A stretch of 43,814 nt of DNA from Deltaproteobacteria bacterium (GTDB taxonomy: Bacteria; Desulfobacterota; Desulfobulbia; Desulfobulbales; Desulfocapsaceae), in the NCBI GenBank assembly GCA_026388715.1, contig JAPLJF010000015.1:1-43814 (forward strand), written 5' to 3'. The notes below the pieces were generated by a model, which was not told where the DNA came from, ran no database searches, and saw only the letters and a program-made list of their open reading frames with translations. This document shows positions 1 through 8,190 of this stretch, one piece after another (position 1 is the first letter of the stretch; every line of letters starts with the position of its first letter). The position numbers and the translations under genes were made by a program.

Positions 1-29
1 AGCCCGACAAATATGGTATTCTTTTTCAT
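1..29 (-). CDS. 5' end of an unidentified gene leaving the window
   Basis: Read on the minus strand, an ATG at 29-27 opens the peptide MKKNTIFVG, which continues beyond the left edge. A strong GGAGG ribosome binding site lies at 36-40, seven bases before the ATG. The Lys-Lys-rich start could begin a signal peptide or anchor, but nine residues do not identify a function. The gene is divergent from the TetR gene at 379, so the roughly 350 bases between may hold both promoters. Confidence 0.45.
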
Positions 30-378
30 GACCTGCCTCCTTGGTTATGGCTCTGCGCCGTAGTGAATTGCTCATCTACAGCATAACCCATGTTTGCAAG
101 GGGCAGGTCTTTTGCTTTTAACTGACAGCCATTATGTCTAAAAGAATAACTTTATCCGCTGTAACTCGACTGCCTGTCACTACCGTTTGCAAAGAAAGCA
201 CGATAGATCCCTGTCTTTCCCAAAACAAGGTGCCATCATACTCAATGACTTATCAGATAAGCTGCAACTTCTGACGACCACAGAACCACTCCCGTGACCC
301 TCCCCTGCTTTTCTTTTTCTCATACGATTTACTTCTTTTCCCCTTGACGCCCGCCTGAAAACAGAATAGACAGACGGA
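30..378. other. Divergent intergenic region upstream of the TetR gene
   Basis: No convincing gene lies here. The visible signals are the ribosome binding site of the leftward gene (36-40), a 13-base palindrome CTTATCAGATAAG at 249-261 that could bind a dimeric regulator, and a plus-strand promoter candidate at 344-372. Short open frames on both strands have no recognisable domain. Confidence 0.6.
344..372 (+). promoter_or_regulatory. Candidate sigma-70 promoter for the TetR/RND operon
   Basis: TTGACG at 344-349 and TAGACA at 367-372 are separated by 17 bases. Transcription would start about seven bases later, at or next to the ATG at 379. No Shine-Dalgarno sequence precedes that ATG, so the transcript may be leaderless. 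Predicted from sequence only. Confidence 0.4.
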
Positions 379-392
379 ATGAACATTCATTC
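377..392. promoter_or_regulatory. Inverted repeat over the TetR start codon (probable operator)
   Basis: GAATGAACATTCATTC has perfect 7-base arms around a 2-base centre and covers the start codon of the TetR gene. TetR-family dimers bind inverted repeats of this size. The position over the predicted transcription start is what autorepression would need. Binding is inferred. Confidence 0.5.
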
Positions 393-1014
393 TACAAAAG
401 CGACGCCCATACAGGTAAATCCCATCGGCAAACGGGAACATATCATCGACGCCACCATCAAACTCATCTCCGAGTATGGTTTCCATGGTACGCCAATCTC
501 CCTGATTGCCCAGGAAGCCGGGGTTGGCGCGGGTACCATCTATCGCTATTTCAAGGACAAAGACACCCTGGTCCTTGAGATCTTCAAACAGGCAAACAAT
601 GCTTTCAAAGAAACTTTGCTGCATGGATATGATGCAAACCAAACCATACGCGACCGTTTTCTCCACCTCTGCCGGGGAATCTTCCAGTATGGGATACAAA
701 ATCCTTATGAGTTTAAATTCATAGAGCAATTCTACAATTCACCCTACGGCACCACCCTGCGTCGAGAAAAATTATTCTGCAATTGCGGCGACACCGGTCA
801 GGAGCTACCGCTGGAGCAGCTCTTTGCCTTTGGTCAGGCCCAGCAGATCATCAAGAAGCTGCCGCTGGCCGCACTCATCGCCCTTGCCATCGGCCCCATT
901 GTCTTTCTGGTCAAGGACAGTATTGCCGGTCTGATTCAACTGGACGAAACCACCATCAACAGTACCTTGGCCGCCTGTTGGGACGCGGTTAAACAAGACA
1001 CAGGAGGCAGATAG
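379..1014 (+). CDS. TetR/AcrR-family transcriptional regulator of the RND pump
   Basis: A 211-residue protein with a typical TetR N-terminal DNA-binding domain. The helix-turn-helix spans about residues 20-64, and residues 39-58 (SLIAQEAGVGAGTIYRYF) form the recognition helix region. The variable C-terminal half, about 75-205, is the expected ligand-binding and dimerisation domain. The length is normal for the family. It lies directly upstream of, and in line with, an adaptor, RND transporter and TolC-like channel. It therefore most likely represses this efflux operon and itself and is released by a pump substrate. The inverted repeat over its own start codon supports autoregulation. No clear Shine-Dalgarno sequence precedes the ATG. 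The ligand cannot be inferred. Confidence 0.9.
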   Translation: MNIHSTKATPIQVNPIGKREHIIDATIKLISEYGFHGTPISLIAQEAGVGAGTIYRYFKDKDTLVLEIFKQANNAFKETLLHGYDANQTIRDRFLHLCRGIFQYGIQNPYEFKFIEQFYNSPYGTTLRREKLFCNCGDTGQELPLEQLFAFGQAQQIIKKLPLAALIALAIGPIVFLVKDSIAGLIQLDETTINSTLAACWDAVKQDTGGR

Positions 1015-1055
1015 TTTCTGTTTACTCTTTCCCCTTTTTCAACAAATAAACAATC

Positions 1056-2186
1056 ATGACAAAGCGTATCCTCCTCACCCTCCTTGCCCTGATCATCGTC
1101 GGCGGTTCCCTTGCCGGTATCAAAGTCCTGCAGATCCGCCACATGATCGCTCTGGGCAGCAAAATGGTCCCGCCACCGGAGACCATCTCCACGGCACCAG
1201 TCCAACTGCAATCCTGGGAGTCTGTGCTCTCGGCGGTCGCCTCGCTCGATGCCGTCCAGGGGGTGACCGTGGCCGCCGAACAGGCTGGCAAGGTGGTGAA
1301 AATCTCCTTTACACCCGGTGATTTTGTCGAAAAAGGCGCCCCGCTGGCCCAGCTTGACACCAGTGCCGAAGAGGCCCAGTTACAGGCCATGGAAAGCAGC
1401 AGAAACCTGGCCCGCACTAATCTGCATCGCCTGACTGGGCTGGTCGACAAGGGTCTCATTTCCAAGGCCGAATATGACAATGGTGAGGCCAACTTCAAAC
1501 AGACGGAAGCCCAGACCGAAAACATCCAGGCCATCATTCAGAAGAAAAATATCAAGGCCCCGTTTGCCGGCAGGCTGGGCATCCGTCAGATCAATCTTGG
1601 TCAATATCTGAAAGAGGGTCAGGAAATTGTCTCCTTGCAGGTCCTTGATCCGATCTTTGTCAATTTCATGCTGCCCCAGCAGGAACTCAGCAGAATCTCA
1701 ACCGGAATGGTGGTACGCATAAACGGTGATGGACCCCAGGACAAGCAGTTGACCGGCAAGATCACAACCATTGCCCCCCTGGTAGACGCACAGACCCGCA
1801 GCATCAAGATCCAGGCGACAGTAGCCAACAAAGACGAGCTCCTGCGCCCCGGAATGTTTGTCAACGCCGCCATAGTCTTGCCGGAGCAGGCCAAGGTGTT
1901 CACTATACCCGGCACTGCGGTTCTCTATGCCCCTTACAGTGATTCGGTCTTTGTGGTGGAAGAAAAAAAGGATGAGAAAAGCGGCAAGGACATCAAGGTA
2001 CTGCGCCAGCAATTTGTCCGCCTCGGCGAGAAACGCGGTGATTTTGTAGCGGTTCTCTCTGGTCTGAAAGAGGGAGAAACAGTGGCCAGCACCGGGGTCT
2101 TCAAACTGCGCAATGGTCAGGCCGTGGTGATCGACAACAGTCAAACGCCGGCCTTCGAGCTGCAACCCAAGCCGGAAAATAATTAG
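1056..2186 (+). CDS. RND efflux periplasmic adaptor (membrane fusion protein)
   Basis: A 376-residue adaptor of the AcrA/MexH type that would link the inner-membrane RND pump to the outer-membrane channel. Residues 5-25 form a single N-terminal membrane anchor or signal sequence, and no lipobox cysteine is visible. One half of the lipoyl-like domain is at about 68-103, an alpha-helical hairpin rich in Glu, Gln and Ala at 104-168, and the second lipoyl half (APFAGRLGIRQINLGQYL) at about 171-188. Beta-barrel and membrane-proximal domains follow. It starts 41 bases after the TetR gene, without an obvious Shine-Dalgarno sequence. Two long hairpins separate it from the transporter gene, so adaptor and transporter may not be expressed in simple 1:1 fashion. 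Confidence 0.93.
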   Translation: MTKRILLTLLALIIVGGSLAGIKVLQIRHMIALGSKMVPPPETISTAPVQLQSWESVLSAVASLDAVQGVTVAAEQAGKVVKISFTPGDFVEKGAPLAQLDTSAEEAQLQAMESSRNLARTNLHRLTGLVDKGLISKAEYDNGEANFKQTEAQTENIQAIIQKKNIKAPFAGRLGIRQINLGQYLKEGQEIVSLQVLDPIFVNFMLPQQELSRISTGMVVRINGDGPQDKQLTGKITTIAPLVDAQTRSIKIQATVANKDELLRPGMFVNAAIVLPEQAKVFTIPGTAVLYAPYSDSVFVVEEKKDEKSGKDIKVLRQQFVRLGEKRGDFVAVLSGLKEGETVASTGVFKLRNGQAVVIDNSQTPAFELQPKPENN

Positions 2187-2241
2187 GTGCCGTTACAGAA
2201 AGAGCAAGGCCTTTTTCTTGCTCTTTCTGTTTACGGCACCT
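2185..2241 (+). terminator. Long hairpin between adaptor and RND genes
   Basis: Arms at 2185-2208 and 2217-2241 pair over about 23 base pairs with one bulge, around an 8-base loop. The structure begins inside the adaptor stop codon. No clean U-tract follows, so it could be a partial terminator, an RNA processing or stability element, or a small repeat. A second hairpin follows four bases later. Confidence 0.55.
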
Positions 2242-2244
2242 TAT

Positions 2245-2293
2245 GCCGCTTCGTAGAAACAGCCAATCTCTTCCGGCTGTTTCTACGAGTGGC
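2245..2293 (+). repeat. Second long hairpin before the RND gene
   Basis: Arms at 2245-2264 and 2275-2293 share a 14-base perfect core (TCGTAGAAACAGCC and its complement) plus outer GCC/GGC pairing, around a 10-base loop. Together with the preceding hairpin it fills most of the 165-base gap inside what should be one efflux operon. Confidence 0.55.
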
Positions 2294-2351
2294 GTCTGGC
2301 AAATACAACTAATAGACCAACAAGCTCTTTATTTTAACTCCGTGCCGTACC

Positions 2352-5300
2352 ATGAACTTCACTGATATCTTTATCCGTCGTCCTGTCCTTGCCCTGGTGA
2401 TCAGTCTGGTCATCATCATTGCCGGACTGCAAGCGATTAAAACCGTTAATGTCCGTCAGTATCCCCGTAGTGAAAATGCAACGGTGACAGTCACCACCGT
2501 CTATGTCGGGGCCAGCGCCGAACTGATAAGGGGGTTTATCACCACCCCGCTGGAACGAGCCATTGCCGCCGCCGACGGCATTGACTATCTCCAGTCCAAG
2601 AGTTCCCAGGGGATCTCCACCATCAGCGTCCGCCTGAAACTGAACTATGACGCCACCAAGGCCCTGGCCGAGATCAGCTCCAAGGTCGACCAGGTCCGGG
2701 CCGACCTGCCACCGGAAGCGGAAGTGCCGATCATCAACATTGAATCGGCAGACAGCCAGTTTGCTGCCGCCTACCTGAGCTTTACCTCGGATGTCCTGAA
2801 GCAGAACGAGATCACCGACTATCTGACACGGTCCATACAACCGCGCCTTTCCGCTCTGGCCGGGGTCCAGCGGGCCGATATCCTGGGGGGCCGCACCTTT
2901 GCCATGCGCATCTGGCTCAAACCGGACCGAATGGCAGCCTACAACATCACGCCGGTGCAGGTACGGCAGGCCCTGGCCGCCAACAACTATCTGGCTGCTC
3001 TCGGCCACACCAAAGGGTCTCTGATCCAGGTCAATCTCACCGCGGATACCAACCTGACCTCTATCCAGGAGTTCAAACGCCTCATTGTCCACAGCCAGGA
3101 TGGCGCCTCCATCCGCATTGAGGATATTGGCGACGTGGTCATGGGCGCTGAAGACTACGACGCCGAGGTCCATTTTTCCGGCAAAACCGCCGTATTCATA
3201 GGCATCTGGCCCCTTCCCAACGCCAACTCCCTGGATGTTCTCAAGCTGGTCAGAGCTGAAATGGCGGCCATCCAGAAAGACCTGCCCAGCGGCATGCAGG
3301 CCCGGATCGGCTATGACAGCACTAACTACATCAACAACGCCATCCACGAGGTCCTCAAGACCCTGGGTGACACCATGCTCATCGTGGTGGTGATCATCTT
3401 TCTTTTTCTTGGTTCTTTCCGTTCGGTCTTTATCCCGGTGGTCACCATTCCCCTGTCCCTGATCGGGGCAGTTTTTCTCATGCAGGCCTTTGGCTTCACC
3501 ATCAATCTGCTGACCCTGCTCGCCATTGTCCTCTCCGTCGGTCTGGTGGTGGACGATGCCATTATCGTCGTCGAAAACGTCGAACGCCATATCCGTGCCG
3601 GTCTCACTCCCTTTAACGCCGCCATTGTCGCCGCCCGGGAACTGGTGGGCCCGATCATTGCCATGACCATAACGCTCGCCGCGGTCTATGCCCCCATCGG
3701 CCTGCAGGGCGGGCTGACCGGCACGCTCTTCCGGGAGTTCGCCTTTACCCTGGCCGGGGCCGTGACCATCTCCGGCATCGTCGCCCTGACCCTTTCGCCG
3801 ATGATGTCGGCCAAACTCCTGAAACCAGGCCTTGCCGAACATGGTCTGGCCGGACGAATCAGCCGCGGCTTTGATCGGATCAGGGAACGCTATGGCCGCT
3901 TACTGGATCAGACTCTTTCGAACCGGGCAGCAGTCTATCTGGTCTGGATCGTCATCAGCCTGCTGGCAATCCCCATGTTCAGAATGTCGCCGGTGGAACT
4001 GGCGCCCGCTGAAGATCAGGGCGTCATATTCGGCATCCTCGATGCCGCAGCCAACTCCACCCTCGATCAAACCAGCCATTATGCGGCAGCGGCCAACCAG
4101 GTCTTTCTCTCTGAACCAGAAGCCCAATTCACTTTCCAGATGACCATGCCCTCTTCCGGCTTTGGAGGCATGGTGCTCAAGCCCTGGTCGGAACGGAAAC
4201 GCACCGTTTTCCAGATCCTGCCCGAGGTCCAGCAAAAACTGTCAGCCATTCCAGGTGTGCGCATATTCCCGGTCATCCCTCCCGCCCTGCCCGGCGGCGG
4301 CCAGTTCCCGGTGGAGTTTGTCCTGGCCTCGACCGCGGAACCGGAACAGATCCTCGAGTTTGCCCAAAAACTGCAGATGAAGGCCATGGCCAGCGGCAAG
4401 TTTGCCTTTCCGCCGCTCATTGACATGAAGGTTGATCAGCCGCAGTCCGAGCTGATCATCGACCGCGACCGGGTGGCCGATCTCGGACTCAATCTGCAGC
4501 AGGTAGGCGCTGACATCGGCTCCATGCTTGGCGGCAATTTCGTCAACCGCTTTGACATCGCCGGCCGCAGCTACAAGGTCATTCCCCAGATTCAACGGAA
4601 CGACCGCCTCAACCCTGAGCAGTTACGCAATATCTATATCACCGGACCAAACGGGCAGATGGTGCCCCTGTCAAGTGTCGCCACCATCCGCAATTCAACG
4701 ACGGCCCGTTCCATGTACCGCTTTCAGCAGTTGAACGCCGTAACCATTAGTGGTGTCTCCATAATCCCGCTTGATGACGCCCTGCGATTTCTTGAAGATG
4801 AGGCAGCCAAGATCCTGCCCCAGGGCTACGTCCTCGATTACACCGGCGAATCCCGGCAATTGCGCACTGAAGGCAACCGTTTCCTGCCGGCATTCGGACT
4901 GGCCGTGGTACTGATCTTCCTGGCACTGGCCGCCCAGTTCAACAGCTTCCGCGATCCCTTCGTCATCCTGGCCGGTTCCGTGCCTCTGGCCATATTCGGG
5001 GCCCTGATCTTCACCTTTCTAAAGATCCCCAACCCCAATATCCCTTTCTGGACCAATGGCTGGACGACCACCCTGAACATCTATTCTCAGGTGGGGCTGA
5101 TCACTCTGGTGGGACTGGTAGCCAAAAACGGGATTCTCATCGTCGAATTCGCCAATAAACTCCAGGAAAAAGGCCATTCCAAGCTTGAGGCCGTGCGCGA
5201 GGCCGCCATGACCCGCCTGCGCCCCATTCTGATGACCAGTTGCGCCACCGCCGCCGGCCACTTTCCCCTGACCCTGGTCACCGGGGCCGGGGCAGCGGCC

Positions 5301-5432
5301 AGGAATTCCATCGGTCTGGTCCTGGTCGGCGGAATTGTCATCGGCACCCTCTTCACCCTCTTTGTGGTACCCTCAATCTATATGCTGGTAGCGCAGGACC
5401 GGAAGTTAAAAGGTAAGGAAGACAACGCATGA
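2352..5432 (+). CDS. RND-family multidrug efflux transporter (inner membrane)
   Basis: A 1026-residue AcrB/MexI-type proton-driven transporter of normal length. It starts with the usual cytoplasmic stretch FTDIFIRRPVLALVIS leading into the first membrane segment. A large periplasmic loop follows at about 30-330. A membrane block then carries the paired aspartates of transmembrane segment 4 (D401-D402 in GLVVDDAIIVVENV), which carry protons in this family. The second half repeats the layout and ends in segments containing GLVAKNGILIVEFAN. It shares the operon with the adaptor and overlaps the TolC-like gene by four bases. The presence of both aspartates fits a drug or organic-solute pump rather than a metal pump. 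The substrate is unknown. Confidence 0.95.
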   Translation: MNFTDIFIRRPVLALVISLVIIIAGLQAIKTVNVRQYPRSENATVTVTTVYVGASAELIRGFITTPLERAIAAADGIDYLQSKSSQGISTISVRLKLNYDATKALAEISSKVDQVRADLPPEAEVPIINIESADSQFAAAYLSFTSDVLKQNEITDYLTRSIQPRLSALAGVQRADILGGRTFAMRIWLKPDRMAAYNITPVQVRQALAANNYLAALGHTKGSLIQVNLTADTNLTSIQEFKRLIVHSQDGASIRIEDIGDVVMGAEDYDAEVHFSGKTAVFIGIWPLPNANSLDVLKLVRAEMAAIQKDLPSGMQARIGYDSTNYINNAIHEVLKTLGDTMLIVVVIIFLFLGSFRSVFIPVVTIPLSLIGAVFLMQAFGFTINLLTLLAIVLSVGLVVDDAIIVVENVERHIRAGLTPFNAAIVAARELVGPIIAMTITLAAVYAPIGLQGGLTGTLFREFAFTLAGAVTISGIVALTLSPMMSAKLLKPGLAEHGLAGRISRGFDRIRERYGRLLDQTLSNRAAVYLVWIVISLLAIPMFRMSPVELAPAEDQGVIFGILDAAANSTLDQTSHYAAAANQVFLSEPEAQFTFQMTMPSSGFGGMVLKPWSERKRTVFQILPEVQQKLSAIPGVRIFPVIPPALPGGGQFPVEFVLASTAEPEQILEFAQKLQMKAMASGKFAFPPLIDMKVDQPQSELIIDRDRVADLGLNLQQVGADIGSMLGGNFVNRFDIAGRSYKVIPQIQRNDRLNPEQLRNIYITGPNGQMVPLSSVATIRNSTTARSMYRFQQLNAVTISGVSIIPLDDALRFLEDEAAKILPQGYVLDYTGESRQLRTEGNRFLPAFGLAVVLIFLALAAQFNSFRDPFVILAGSVPLAIFGALIFTFLKIPNPNIPFWTNGWTTTLNIYSQVGLITLVGLVAKNGILIVEFANKLQEKGHSKLEAVREAAMTRLRPILMTSCATAAGHFPLTLVTGAGAAARNSIGLVLVGGIVIGTLFTLFVVPSIYMLVAQDRKLKGKEDNA

Positions 5433-6844
5433 ACCCCACTCAAAACAATAAAGGAATTACCATGAAGAAGAGATTGTATCTGGCATCCATCATGCTGACG
5501 GCAGGGATTGCCGGACTCTTATTGACTCAGCGCACCTTGCGGGCAGAGACCATCGCTCCGGCCACGACAGAAAATGAGGCTAAAGTCGCCAACACAGCCG
5601 CAATCAATGCCGGTGAGCTCCTGACCATTGCCAAGGTGGTGGCCATTACCCGGCAGAATCAACCAGCCATCCTTGCCGCCAGGGGAAATGTCAACGCCAG
5701 CCAGAGCCGGGTTGGTCAGGCCAAGGCCCCCTATTACCCACAGGTCAACGGTGGTGGCAGTTACGATCGTTTGTCGCCGGGAGGTACTATGTACGGCATT
5801 ACCGATAACAGTACCTATAACCGGCTGGCGGTCGGCCTCGATGCCAGTCAGATGATCTATGACTTTGGCAAGACCACAACCAAGGTCGAAATCCAGAAGA
5901 CCAGCCTTGATTCGGCCAGGGCCGATCTGAATGCGGCCGATGACAGCGCCGTCTTCAATGCCAAGCTGGCATATTACAATATCCTGAAGATTGCCCGCAA
6001 CATAGAGGTCGCAACGGAAACCGTTAAACAGTTCGAGCAGCATCTAACCCAGGCCAAGGGATTCTTCGAGGCCGGGACAAAGCCCAAATATGATGTCACC
6101 AAGGCAGAGGTGGATCTCAGCCATGCCAAGCTCGTGCAGATCCAGGTGGATAACAGCCTGCGACTGGCCAGGGTCGTTCTCAATAACGCCATGGGCCTGC
6201 CCAATGCCCCTGATTACAAGCTCGAGGACACGCTCACCTCGGCCAAGTTTACCCTTCCCTATGAGCAGGCCCTACCCATGGCCCTGGATCATCGCCCCGA
6301 TCTCAAGGCTATGGTCCTGAAAAAACAGGCAGCCCTGCAGTCCATTGATCTCGCCCGCAAAGGCGACGCCCCCTATCTCTCAGGCAATGCCAGTACCGCC
6401 TACACCGGCGACGTGGACACCAATGGCCAGGGCTGGAGCGCCGGTGTCTCCGTCACCGTCCCGATCTTCAACGGCCACTTGACCCGTCACCAGATTGACG
6501 AGGCCCAGGCCAATGCCGACATCATGGCCGCCAATGTGACAACCTTGGAGCAGAGCATCCACAAGGACGTGGAACAGAGCTACCTCAATCTCCAGGAGGC
6601 TGAAGAGCGGATCGCCACCACCAAACTTGCCATCCAGCAGGCCCAAGAGAATTCTACGATCGCGTCCGGCCGGTACAGCGCCGGGGTGGGAAGTCCGGTG
6701 GAGGTCACCGATGCCGACATCCTGCTGGTCCAGGCCAAGGCCGACCATAACCAGGCTCTCTATGACTACCGGATAGCCCAGACCAGCATTGAACAGGCCA
6801 TCGGCGTTGCTGCAGATAATGGCCCGGCCACAAAAACCGAGTAA
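5429..6844 (+). CDS. TolC-family outer-membrane efflux channel
   Basis: An outer-membrane channel protein of up to 471 residues. The ATG at 5429 overlaps the transporter stop as ATGA and has AAGGAAG upstream. A second start at 5462 (AAAGGA upstream) would give 460 residues beginning MKKRLYLASIML, a cleaner signal peptide ending near RAE. Either is possible. The mature protein shows two related halves of long Ala/Gln-rich helices (about 75-270 and 290-460) with the conserved YPQVNGGGSY-type strand and VGLDASQMIYDFG, as expected for a TolC trimer subunit. It completes the tripartite pump with the two genes before it. No strong terminator is visible after it. Confidence 0.93.
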   Translation: MNPTQNNKGITMKKRLYLASIMLTAGIAGLLLTQRTLRAETIAPATTENEAKVANTAAINAGELLTIAKVVAITRQNQPAILAARGNVNASQSRVGQAKAPYYPQVNGGGSYDRLSPGGTMYGITDNSTYNRLAVGLDASQMIYDFGKTTTKVEIQKTSLDSARADLNAADDSAVFNAKLAYYNILKIARNIEVATETVKQFEQHLTQAKGFFEAGTKPKYDVTKAEVDLSHAKLVQIQVDNSLRLARVVLNNAMGLPNAPDYKLEDTLTSAKFTLPYEQALPMALDHRPDLKAMVLKKQAALQSIDLARKGDAPYLSGNASTAYTGDVDTNGQGWSAGVSVTVPIFNGHLTRHQIDEAQANADIMAANVTTLEQSIHKDVEQSYLNLQEAEERIATTKLAIQQAQENSTIASGRYSAGVGSPVEVTDADILLVQAKADHNQALYDYRIAQTSIEQAIGVAADNGPATKTE

Positions 6845-6987
6845 AGGAGAGCCTGAATACAACTCAAACATCTTCCCGGCCGCCACTCAAGCGTCCTGTC
6901 GAAAGGCTTTTTCTCTGCTTGAACAGAAAATCTTCACCCGGCAATCACCCTTTTTTGGATAAAGGATACTTTCTCTGACAGGCCCGT

Positions 6988-7022
6988 TTGATCCGGGTTA
7001 CTAAATCTGCTAATGTTATAAT
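6988..7022 (+). promoter_or_regulatory. Candidate promoter for the HlyD-ABC operon
   Basis: TTGATC at 6988-6993 is followed after 17 bases by TAATGT (7011-7016). An overlapping TATAAT at 7017-7022 is an alternative -10 box. It lies in the 275-base gap after the TolC-like gene, about 100 bases before the HlyD gene, so that operon may be transcribed separately from the RND pump. Prediction only. Confidence 0.35.
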
Positions 7023-7119
7023 AAGACACTGGCAAGCAGTGAAAAATTATCACATGCCCGACCGCACCATAAACAGCCTATAATGTGAAGACTCAGTCAA
7101 TCAAAGGGGAGCTGCCGAG

Positions 7120-8190
7120 ATGAGACTAAACTCAAAGTTGTTTTTCACAATCGGACTGCTGATCGTCGCTGGAGCCATTGCCTTTCTATTCTGGCAATAC
7201 CTCCAGCCAAAAGGGCTGGGTGATAATTTTAGCAGCGGCAACGGTCGCATTGAGGCGGTTGAGATTGATATCGCCGCCAAAACGGCAGGCCGGATTAAGG
7301 CTATTCTGGTAATGGAAGGGGATTTTGTCACCGCCGGGCAGGTTGTCGCGACCATGGACACCGAGGTGCTCGAGGCCCAACGCCGTGAGGCCGAAGCGCA
7401 TCTGCGGAAGGCACAAAGTGGGGTTGAAACCGTCCACAGCCAAGTGGAGCAGCGCCAGAGCGAAAAGGCCGCCGCCCTGGCACTGATGGCACAACGCCAG
7501 GCAGAGTCTGATGCACTCCAAAAACGGTTATTGCGATCCAAATCCCTGGCTCGCTCCGGCATCATCTCCATCCAGGAGCTGGACGATGCCCAGGCCCAGG
7601 CCCTGAGCGCCCAGGCGGCAGTCCAAGCGGCGCAAGCCCAGATCGCAGCGGCGGAAGCCGCAATCACCACCGCCAAATCTCAGGAGACGGAGGCACTCTC
7701 GGATATTGAGGCGTCACAGGCCACGATTGAGCGCATCCAGGCAGACATCGACGACAGCGCCTTGAAGGCGACCCGCGACGGTCGCGTGCAGTATCGCATC
7801 GCCCAGCCCGGCGAGGTGGTCGCCGGCGGAGGCAAGATCCTCAACCTGCTCGATCTGAGCGATGTCTACATGACCTTCTTCCTCCCCACCGCCGCTGCCG
7901 GCCGGGTGGCGATCGGCTCCGAGGTGCATCTGGTGCTCGATGCCGCACCGGAGTATGTCATCCCGGCGACGGTTTCCTTTGTCGCCGACGTCGCCCAGTT
8001 TACTCCCAAGACCGTGGAGACCGCCAGCGAACGGCAGAAGCTGATGTTCCGGGTCAAGGCGCAAATCGCCCCGGAGCTGCTCAAGAAACATATCCATACT
8101 GTCAAGACCGGCCTGCCGGGCATGGCCTATGTCCGGCTTGATCCGCAGGTTGAGTGGCCAACCGACCTGCGGGTGAGGCTGCCGCAATGA
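7120..8190 (+). CDS. HlyD/YhiI-type membrane fusion protein
   Basis: A 356-residue adaptor with one N-terminal membrane segment (about 8-27), like E. coli YhiI in size and layout. The first lipoyl half (about 42-80) includes [20 protein letters not shown] long Ala/Gln/Glu coiled-coil hairpin (about 82-215) follows, then the second half ([17 protein letters not shown]) and a beta-barrel. GGGGAG precedes the ATG at a suitable distance. Its stop overlaps the next start as ATGA, so translation is coupled to the ABC ATPase. In this family the adaptor bridges an ABC exporter to an outer-membrane channel, and the TolC-like protein encoded just upstream is a natural partner. The substrate is unknown. 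Confidence 0.9.
   Translation: MRLNSKLFFTIGLLIVAGAIAFLFWQYLQPKGLGDNFSSGNGRIEAVEIDIAAKTAGRIKAILVMEGDFVTAGQVVATMDTEVLEAQRREAEAHLRKAQSGVETVHSQVEQRQSEKAAALALMAQRQAESDALQKRLLRSKSLARSGIISIQELDDAQAQALSAQAAVQAAQAQIAAAEAAITTAKSQETEALSDIEASQATIERIQADIDDSALKATRDGRVQYRIAQPGEVVAGGGKILNLLDLSDVYMTFFLPTAAAGRVAIGSEVHLVLDAAPEYVIPATVSFVADVAQFTPKTVETASERQKLMFRVKAQIAPELLKKHIHTVKTGLPGMAYVRLDPQVEWPTDLRVRLPQ

Noticed and set aside
2334..3842. A 502-residue open frame antisense to the RND transporter
   Set aside because: It is rich in Gly, Asp and His, lacks any domain, and mirrors the codon pattern of a well-supported transporter gene on the other strand.
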